A program made the translations under genes and the position numbers. Shown piece after piece: positions 56,771 through 64,000 of a DNA stretch of 64,000 bases (position 1 is the first letter of the stretch; each line of letters starts with the position of its first letter). Source of the DNA: Isoetes taiwanensis (Eukaryota > Streptophyta > Lycopodiopsida > Isoetales > Isoetaceae); NCBI GenBank assembly GCA_021234155.1, contig JAJEKV010000028.1:17350825-17414824 (forward strand), given 5' to 3'. The notes beneath the pieces are model-generated. The model did not search any database and was not told the origin of the DNA. It worked only from the letters and a program-made list of their open reading frames with translations.

Positions 56771-56802
56771 AGACATAATCCCAATTTAATTGAATGATGG
56801 TT
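56771..56802 (-). repeat. Right terminal inverted repeat of element B
   Basis: The 32 bp from AGACATAATCCC to GAATGATGGTT are the exact reverse complement of 44369-44400. The next 4 bases GGAG repeat those before the left end. Confidence 0.95.
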
Positions 56803-57292
56803 GGAGTCTCCAAAACACAATCTACTTGAGTCTCAGAATTATATTGAGAGGAAGAGCAATCCACATACCTCTCAACTGAAGGGGATTCCAAGAGCTCCCT
56901 CATCTCTGCCACCAATTGCATACCACTTCCTACAGCCCGCGCCTCTTCATGCATGCCAAGACCCGTGCCCTTCCCCTTTACTGGAGGATTCTTTCTCCTC
57001 GCCATCTCCCTTGGCTTCAGCCCCAAGCCATGAGGCTCAATCGGTCCCCCATCAGCCTGTCTGGCAGGAGCCATGACATCCGAACCAGTCTGGAAAATCA
57101 GTTGTTTGCGGCAATAAGCCACATGCAAAAGCAACTAATGCTATACACCTCCGGAAAGAGCTTTCGAGCAAGCTTTCCAAGAGCCCAAGCACGCCAAAAT
57201 CGACACGGATAAGAGAGATATCGCCCGATCAAAGTTTAGCCGCGAAACCCTAGGCTGCGGTAGCCAAATGTCCTCCATCCGTCACAAAGCCC
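56803..57292 (-). mobile_element. LINE copy B, 5' end beyond element B
   Basis: Continues LINE ORF1 (31021-31345 in copy A) directly after the duplicated GGAG (56803-56806) and runs to the LINE 5' end at 57292. The target duplication TCTAATAGTCTAC follows. It shows that element B sits inside LINE ORF1. Confidence 0.88.
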
Positions 57293-57305
57293 TCTAATAG
57301 TCTAC

Positions 57306-58566
57306 TTTGTCCTGCTTTTATCTTTATTTTAGAATGAAATATGTTTTGTATGTAAGTCTCAAATTAAGTATAATAGTGTTTGTTGTTGTTGGAGGCTCTT
57401 ATATAGATCAGTACAAAAATGGCTATTGAGCCTTTGAAGCTCTTAGTTGTAGTTCTCTTTGCTACTCAAGTACTAGTTGACCCTTATTACTTGCCCTTAT
57501 TGGTAGTTTGTTTGGTTGTACACAATACAATGTTTGAGATGGTTTTATAACTTGAGGGATATAATTGTGGTTGGGTAGAAGCAATTACTCATACCTCAAT
57601 GGTTGCCTTTTTGTTCTATTGTGTTGATTTCCTTGTTTGTTATCTTTATCTTTTTTTCTCCCTTATACTTGATGCGATGGCTAAGCCTATGTGAAGTGGA
57701 GGCAATTATCTAGAGTCTTGACACTTATCAAAGGGTTTTCCACAACGCCATTTGTTCAAAGTCTTGATGTGTGTAGTATATGGTGTTGGTCCCATTTTTG
57801 CATCAAACGAGGTGCACCACTGGACTACCACGATTAAATTAGGATGCATCGATCCTACGATCCAAATCATATGTTGGGGCCTCTAGGCACCTCTCGTTTA
57901 AACTTATAGTCATTTATGATTCGAGGTGCCTATGATTTTGAAATATGAAATCTGATTTAAGCCCTAAGGTTTTGACGGAATATCGAACCTCTATACGACT
58001 TTGTCTAAGATTTTAGAACATAAAATACGGGGGCTTGAACCTCTACCAAAATAACTCAATGTCCTAAACACTACTTTAACCAATATACCCAGTGAGCTAA
58101 TGTGATGTTTTTTCTCTTGAATCTATGTTTTTTTTATAACAACCCATTCAATTATTTTAGGGATATATGGTCTATGGTTTCAGGAATAGTTATTTTACAT
58201 CCATATCAAATCCCCCTGAAAACCCCTGTTATTTTGCTACATATTCATTTTAAAGGCAGCCATCTCGTAGAGATCCTAGCCCAAAGGGCCAGGATTTGAT
58301 GATAAAATAGAATTTACTGATGAATCTTTTTCTTCTCAAGAGAAGAAACTCATAGATATCAGATATATCTAGTTTTTTCTAAAAGCTATCATTACTTAAA
58401 GAGAAACTGATCATAAGCCTTAAGGCACTTCTTTAAGCTCTCACTTTTTTAAGACACTCTTTTAAGCTCTAACATGCTACGTATTTAAATAAAAACTTTA
58501 TGAGAATAATCAATATAATCAATATCAATCAATATAATCAATATCATAATCAATATGAGAATAATC
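57306..58566. repeat. Duplicate of 31521-32333 plus 34004-34448
   Basis: Continuous copy of the host flank that carries the 1,670-bp insertion in the other unit. The uninterrupted CTAT site is at 58123-58126. No gene. The end holds CAATATAATCAATATCA-type microsatellite repeats (58505-58570). Confidence 0.9.
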
Positions 58567-58637
58567 AATAAGAAATTGCAATATGAGAATAATCAAATCA
58601 TAAAACTAAAACAGAAACTCATACTTACTTCTGGACC

Positions 58638-60080
58638 ACTTTAGCATCGGGTACATAGCCTTTGACAGGAGAGAGGATCTGTATACTTGGGCTAGCTATA
58701 GATGGACAAGAGCTTTTCACCGGACCAGCAAGCACAAGTATTGCCAATGCCACATTTGGGCCTTGCGTAATGGAACAAATATGTATTGGCATCTTGCAAT
58801 CAAAATGCCATCCAGCCCTTTCTTTATGTTAGTGTTACGTGCATCCCCCCCCTCTTGAGGGAATTCACAAAATTGCGAAGGTGTCCTCGAACCGTAAAAA
58901 ACTTGTGTTTCCAATCGATGGAAGATCAAGAAAGGTACCTACACACAAATCCGTAATACATATTAATACATAAGATGAGTGACTTAGGGAATGAAATAAC
59001 ATAAATATGTTGAAATGCTAGCCTACCTCCCATAGACATCTACCAGCTTCCAGCAGAACTCGTCAACACCACTTTGAAAGATAGAGGGTGCAGGCTTAGG
59101 AGGACAGTCCCTATAAGGAGTGAATGGAACCAACCTTTTTTGATTGTCGGTTCACTAAATTGTACAAGGAAAACAACGGCATTAGCAAAAGAATATATCT
59201 ATTGTAATCAATTGTATATTACTCACCTTGTAAATTCATCACACTTCAAAGATCTTACGTGGATTTCTTGCACCTTATTTGTTATCACATCAATATTTGC
59301 TTGTAGATCCTCATCCTCTTCCTCTTCCTGCTCCACTTCGGAAGGATCGGGGATCGACTTCCTTCACGACTGTGATCGTGTCCTATGTACAAAAAAAATG
59401 TGGTTAATTATCATAAATCTGAGATGTTTAACAAAATTAGTTCATCTTGGACATACCTCTTTCTAGGTGGTGGTGGCACTTTTTTGCCTGGAGATTTTCT
59501 TTTCGGGGGACATTTTTTTGCTGCTGGAGATTTTGCCTGTTTTTTTCCTCTTGGAATGCCATCACCAGCATTCTTTTGCCTCCTCTTTGGAGTGGACTCA
59601 ACTACCAACTCATCAGCTTCCTCTTCCCTGGTATCTCCTGGGATAAAATCTGGATCTGATTCCTTTGTAGCTTTTACGTAGCGAGGTCAGGCTGGGACTG
59701 CCGGATGATGTTGAGGCGCCGGCTGAATCTTTCTTAGCTTCTCCAATTACTAATTTAGCACTTGGTGATGAAGGAGTTTCTGTTGCAGCAGTCATTGAAG
59801 GGTCTGCACCTGCAACTGCTTTAGCTTTCTCAAGTGCCATCCTCTCAATTTCCTCAACTTCACTTTGCCATGTTCGAGGAGGCACTGTTGCAGATTGTTC
59901 CATTACTGGCATTGTAAATGTCATTGGTGATCTGGAGCTGGAAGGTAGAGGGTCTACAGATTCGGTCTGCTTATTATGCTCGATAAAAATCGTAAAGAGA
60001 GTCGATCTGAGATGGCTCAAGAACATCGACCATTAAAGCCGCATACGGGATAGGAACGACCTCATCGCAAACAAACAAAT
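58638..60080 (-). pseudogene. FCP1-fusion gene, middle exons, copy 3
   Basis: Same exon set as 34506-35958: the serine-rich part (DPLPSSSRSPMTFTMP), the lysine-rich nuclear-type part (TPKRRQKNAGDG) with donor at 59455, the acidic part near 59290-59390, and the KKGLDGILIARCQYIFVPL exon. In the last of these, CTTGCGTAATGG replaces CTTGCAGAATTGG and the frame is lost. As in the other copies, the differences fall on CAG and CTG words. Confidence 0.5.
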
Positions 60081-60699
60081 GATCTAAATTTCAATAGACA
60101 TAAAAGAACATGACAACAGAACTAATGAGAAATATCTGGTACATTCTGCCAAGCATGTACATTTCATGTACATAAAATGTACCAAATGTAAGAAACTACA
60201 TTTAACTATAGCCAAATGTACATGTACATAAAGGTACATCAGTGTACCCAGATGTACACTGATGTACCCAGATGTACCCAGGTATCCAGTTAGGGAATGT
60301 AGATCTATGCCCAAAAAAAAGCACATATATGTAAAAAATGCACATACTTATGAATCCATCTACAGATGCACTCTAAAGATAAATGCATGTACATCTATTT
60401 GCAGATGTAGACTCCATTAGAGACATGTACAACTGATACAACTGCAGTCCAAGCTCAAAAATAAAAGCATCAATAAAAAGCAAATATATGCCTATGTACC
60501 TCTGCTTACAGATGTACACTAAAAGTTATACATGTACAAGGAATAGCAATGCACTGAAAGCCATACATGTAGAACTATGCAGATTACAATAACAAATATG
60601 AATTAAGTGAAATATAAGTTTAAATTAGTTGAGAGCAATGCATACCTTTCACAGCCAGGGAAACCAAGTCAATTCGAATGCCCTCATCCCGGATGCAAC

Positions 60700-61866
60700 C
60701 TTTTATGCAATTACATCTTTCATGGACCCGATAACACAAGCGAAAGAGGCAATAAGCATCTCTCGCATGGAGCTAGCGACAACAAACCAGGTTTTGCCAA
60801 AGCCTTGGCCACAAATGTACATGAACCCCGATGTGATGAATCGCTCTATAGAAGTAGCTCCTCTGAGGGTAGGGCCTGGTCGTGAGAACAATAGGTCCCT
60901 GCTCGCCCATGAAATCCAAAATCTGTGAATGCCTTTCTTTGAACCAATTCAATGCAATTAAGTTTTTCCTTTGCTTGTTCAATTGAGATTTCATGCCTTT
61001 CAATTTCTTTAGTTGCTTCACCGCAAACCAATGTCTAGCTTAGAAGAGTCTTTGCTCTTTATCATGTCTACTCATAACCAAGTCTTCCAACTTGTACTTC
61101 AACACTCAAGAGATAACTTGATTTCCAGCAGGGATCCCGGGACAATTTGTCAAATTCTGTTTTTGTCTCATCTATTTTCCGGCGGATCTGCTGCGGATCT
61201 TCGGATAGCATATCCTTTCTACCCTCAATCCGGTGATGACCTTCAATGCATCCCTCCTTTTTTTTTTTTTCTTCGATTGCTTCTACTTCATTCAATAGGT
61301 TAGTTTTCTCCTCCAACCCATGCTTAAGTAATCGCTTTATTGTGTCAACATCTGATCTAGAATAACCCAGGGCTCTAATATTCTGCTGCAATACATTGTC
61401 TGATGTCTGTTTGATAGTTGAGGATTTACCTGTTGTAGGGTCCTCTGTAACGTCTGAAATGAGGGTTTTGGCAAGATCTTTGGCGGTCCTAGCCACGTCC
61501 ATCCAATCAACAAGCCGTCCCTTCAAGTGAAGAGCAAATGCTCTGGCAAAATAGGTAGAAATATAATGGTTTGTAACCCGTTTCTTGCCATAAACCAATT
61601 CATAATATTTAAAAAAATCATCTTTCCATGCGTTCTGGATTCTCCCTTCCTTGAATCCTCGTCTGTTTTTTGGAGCTTCACCCCATACCTCGTTCATAAC
61701 CATCTCTAGGTTGGGTATGTGGGCCTCTGCATGTTTATCACGGAGGTCTTTGGCTTGGATCACCTCAGAACCCAAACGTAAACTCCTTGGAGGTAAAAAT
61801 CCACTGCCGGAAGCACTGGCTTCTTGCTTGGGCTGTGGTGATGAGCAAGCACTCATCTGGGGGCGT
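60700..61866 (-). CDS. FCP1-fusion gene, N-terminal exons, copy 3 (best version)
   Basis: The cleanest copy of the first exon: a 262-residue open frame, 61856-61068, starting MSACSSPQPKQEASASGSGF. It includes KNRRGFKEGRIQNAWKDDFF, NHYISTYFARAFALHLKGR and a helical charged part (LLNEVEAIEEKKKKEGC). Coding continues after a frame slip as QILDFMGEQGPIVLTTRPYP and FMYICGQGFGKTWFVVASSM, ending near the GAAAG-GTATGC donor at 60650. I do not recognise the family. Copy 2 has the same gene with many more breaks, so this copy should be used for searches. Confidence 0.6.
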
Positions 61867-61870
61867 TTTG

Positions 61871-64000
61871 TGTAGGATAGTTAATACAAATATTGACCTT
61901 ACACCAAATTTGTTATTTCAACAACAATCCCTAGATCATATCATAGTCATCTTTGATCAAATCTAATCAAGGCTATTCAAATTTGAGCACAACTATAGCA
62001 ATGCTAAGATTTACGATCATAAATTAATAGACATTGCTTAATTCCAATACATATGCTTTTAAGAAAATCAAATAACCATTGATCAACCTTTGCTTCAAAT
62101 TTCGAATGCCAATGTTCTTCCCGAAACCTGCTTCCTCTATACATCTTAGGTTTATACTTATAAGATCAGTTCCGGCCTGCTCCAGATTATCTCCTTGCTT
62201 GCCAATGTGGTAGCAGCATATTCTGATTCTGCAGTAGATAGTGCTATAGAAGATTGCTTCTTTGTTCTCCAACATACTGGTCCACCTCCAAACATTAGCA
62301 CATAACCTGATGTGGACTTCCTTTCATCCAAGTCTCCACACCAGTCTGCATCTGCATAAGCCTTCAATTCTAAATCATTTCCACTGTATGCTATTCCTCT
62401 TTTTTTTGTTCCTTTCAGGAATCTTAGCACTTTCTTTGCAGCCAACCAATGAGATTTCCCTGGATTACTATTGTACCTGCTTAGAACATTCACAATAAAT
62501 GTTATATCAGGCCTAGTGTTATTTGCTACATGCAATAAACTCCCAACCAATTGTCTATAAGGTATTTTCTTCATTTCTTCTATTTCCTCATCAGATCTTG
62601 GGCACATTTGTTTTGATAATCTTTCTCCTACTGTCAATGGCAGTTTAACTGCTTTACAACTTTGCATATTAAATTTCTCAAGCAGAGAATCAACATAATT
62701 CTCTTGAGATAAGAAAATTCTTTTGCTTCTTCTGTCTCTTTTTACTTGAATTCCCAAGAACTTGGACAATTCCCCCAAATCTGTCATTTTATATTTTTCT
62801 TTCAAGATCTCCTTACATTTTTTAAGAATTCCCAAACTACTTGCTGCTAATACACAGTCATCCACATAAATGGCAACTATGCAAACTTCCTTTCCTTGCC
62901 TTAAAATGTATACATTGCCATCATTTTCCAGTTTTAAAAGTCCCCGTTCTTTCAGATAATTATCAATGCATCTGTACCATTGTCTAGGGGCCTGTTTTAG
63001 CCCATACACCGCTCTTTTCAATCTCCAAACCTTTTCTTTACCATTTTCAAATCCCTGTGCTTGTCTCATATAAACTTCCTCTTCAAGTTCAGCATTCAAG
63101 AACGCTGTGCAGACATCCATGTGATGCAATTCCATATTTAGTGCATTGGCCATTGCCATAATCATCCTAATGCTGGTCATTTTTACCACAGGGGAGTACG
63201 TTTCTTCAAAATCTATTCCCTTTTGTTGAGAATATCCCTGGGCTACCAACCTTGCTTTATATTTAGGGGAACCATCTGCATTCTGCTTAAGCTTAAAAAT
63301 CCATTTGTTTCCAATGGCTTGTTTTCCTTGAGGCAGATCTGAGACTTCATATGTGGAAGTCCTAATAAAGGACTCCATTTCCTCATTCATGGCTCCTTTC
63401 CACAATTCACAATCATGGCTGTTTATTGCATCTTCAAAGGTCTCTGGAACTCCAGTTTCTAGAACAATTAAAGTTTCTGGTTCAGTTTCAGAATTTCTCT
63501 CTATTCTACCACTTCTCCCATCATTCTTTCTCCCATACATGTCCATGTCAAAGTTTAATTCTTCCTTGAGTTTCTCTCCCTCAGATTTTCTTTTCTTGTT
63601 CCTCTTATCTGCCTGCTGAACTTGTTCTCTATTTTCTTGCTCCACTTGTTCCCCTATCACTTGTGTAATATATTTCTCTGTTGAATCAACCTCAATATTC
63701 TGACCTGTTTTATTTATGACAGTCTGCTTTTCTTTCTCATCCTCATCTAAGTCTACATTCATCATTGTGTTTCTTTCTGCAAATTTCCCCTTTTCTTCCT
63801 CAATGTCAATTGTTTTATCCCTTTCTTTGATCAACTCAGAACTCGTCTTGGGCTTATATAACTAATTTTCCACGAATGTAACATCCCTGCTCACCAAAAT
63901 ATTCCTTTTTTCCGGATTATACATTCTATATCCCTTTGTATTTTCATCATAACCTATTAAGAAACTGATAGTTGACCTATTGTCCAATTTCTGCCTTAAT
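61871..64000 (-). mobile_element. Ty1/copia retrotransposon, 3' part, runs off the window
   Basis: The terminus TGTAGGATAG (61871) follows GTTTTG in element A and would be the outer end of the 3' LTR (about 61871-62150; the inner border is not certain). The pol region lies rightward on the minus strand to the window end. Insertion into element A postdates that element's duplication, since copy 2 continues normally at this point. Confidence 0.85.
62158..64000 (-). CDS. Copia polyprotein: integrase C-terminus, RT, RNase H
   Basis: From the window edge: a GKR/GYDENTKGYRMYNPEKRN block and ILVSRDVTFVEN of the integrase C-terminal region, an in-frame TAG at about 63861, then a hydrophilic spacer. 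The RT follows with AIGNKWIFKLKQNADGSPKY, RLVAQGYSQQKGIDFEETYS, HMDVCTAFLNAELEEEVYM, AVYGLKQAPRQWY and the catalytic IYVDDCVLAAS. RNase H has LKAYADADWCGDLDERKSTS and STAESEYAATTLASKE. The open frame is about 560 residues with no break inside RT, so this is a young copy. It ends a little short of the usual C-terminus (EIIWSRPELIL). The TAG would separate integrase from RT. Confidence 0.92.

Larger units (their letters stand above)
44369..56802. mobile_element. Element B: 12,434-bp TIR DNA transposon with cargo genes
   Basis: Perfect 32-bp terminal inverted repeats (44369-44400 and 56771-56802, starting AACCATCATTCAATTAAATT) with a 4-bp target duplication GGAG (44365-44368 and 56803-56806). 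The empty site is in LINE copy A at 31020-31023. Contents from left: a minus-strand DDE transposase, AT- and CTTTTCG-rich repeats, plus-strand genes for a long acidic protein, an FCP1-like phosphatase domain and the small protein. A 4-bp duplication would fit the Sola superfamily, but that is inference. About 20 palindromes with core TCGCGCC(A/T)GGCGCGA are spread through it. Confidence 0.9.
58567..61870. mobile_element. Element A, partial copy 3, cut by a copia insertion
   Basis: Matches 34449-37745 of copy 2, beginning at the same internal breakpoint and ending at GGGGCGTTTTG (61860-61870), where the copia LTR starts. No element A terminus is present at either side. Confidence 0.85.

Noticed and set aside
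44369-56802. Element B as an integrated large DNA virus or Polinton
   Set aside because: Length, inverted ends and many cargo genes raised the idea, but I see no DNA polymerase B, capsid, ATPase or protease motifs, and the 4-bp duplication with a DDE gene fits a transposon.

Overview
The window reads as nuclear DNA of a land plant dominated by transposable elements. It has plant-type LINEs with a C-terminal zf-RVT zinc finger, Ty3/gypsy and Ty1/copia polyproteins, MITEs, intron-bearing genes with GT..AG borders, and a plant-type RING-H2 (ATL-like) gene. The transposase families present (a DUF7869-like DDE protein and a WSDG-type DDE protein) are, from memory, rare in flowering plants, so I lean to a fern, lycophyte or bryophyte. 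The sequence does not prove this.

Layout. 1-2.2 kb: the 3' end of a LINE and two copies of a 250-bp MITE; this block returns inverted at 38.0-40.0 kb. 2.4-6.0 kb: decayed gypsy and copia fragments. 6.5 kb: one intact RING-H2 gene. 10.0-12.2 kb: a poorly resolved multi-exon gene. 13.5-16.3 kb: a truncated gypsy element. 16.7-18.7 kb: three copies of an unrecognised small protein plus a transposase C-terminal fragment. 18.8-26.15 kb: the left part of 'element A' (TIR GGGTAAAAGC; DDE-like gene and a multi-exon gene ending in an FCP1-like phosphatase domain). 26.15-31.5 kb: LINE copy A. 32.3-34.0 kb: a 1.67-kb TIR element. 34.4-38.0 kb: a second partial element A with its right TIR. 39.0-57.3 kb: LINE copy B, split by a 12,434-bp TIR element ('element B', 44369-56802). 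58.6-61.87 kb: a third partial element A. 61.87 kb to the end: a copia element.

The main discovery is element B. Its exact ends are given by an empty site in the same window: the locus is duplicated, and each copy carries a different insertion of one TIR family (1,670 bp at CTAT, 12,434 bp at GGAG). The TIR starts AACCATCATTCAA and the target duplication is 4 bp. Element B encodes a DDE transposase with LDNCAGQNKN and GHTHEDVDALF motifs, a long acidic protein of unknown type, an FCP1/NIF-like phosphatase with DLN in place of DLD, and a member of the small-protein family. It is studded with about 20 copies of a palindrome, core TCGCGCC(A/T)GGCGCGA. Element A, with different ends and a different transposase, also carries an FCP1-like DLN domain and has its own recurring palindrome (TGTACA). 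A shared FCP1-like cargo in two otherwise different DNA transposons is the candidate undescribed system.

A warning on quality. Differences between the two LINE copies, and among the three element A copies, concentrate at CAG/CTG sites and come in patches. That is the signature expected from base-calling errors at methylated CHG sites in a partly polished long-read assembly. Many frameshifts between 39 and 57 kb are therefore probably not real, and I do not treat them as evidence of decay.
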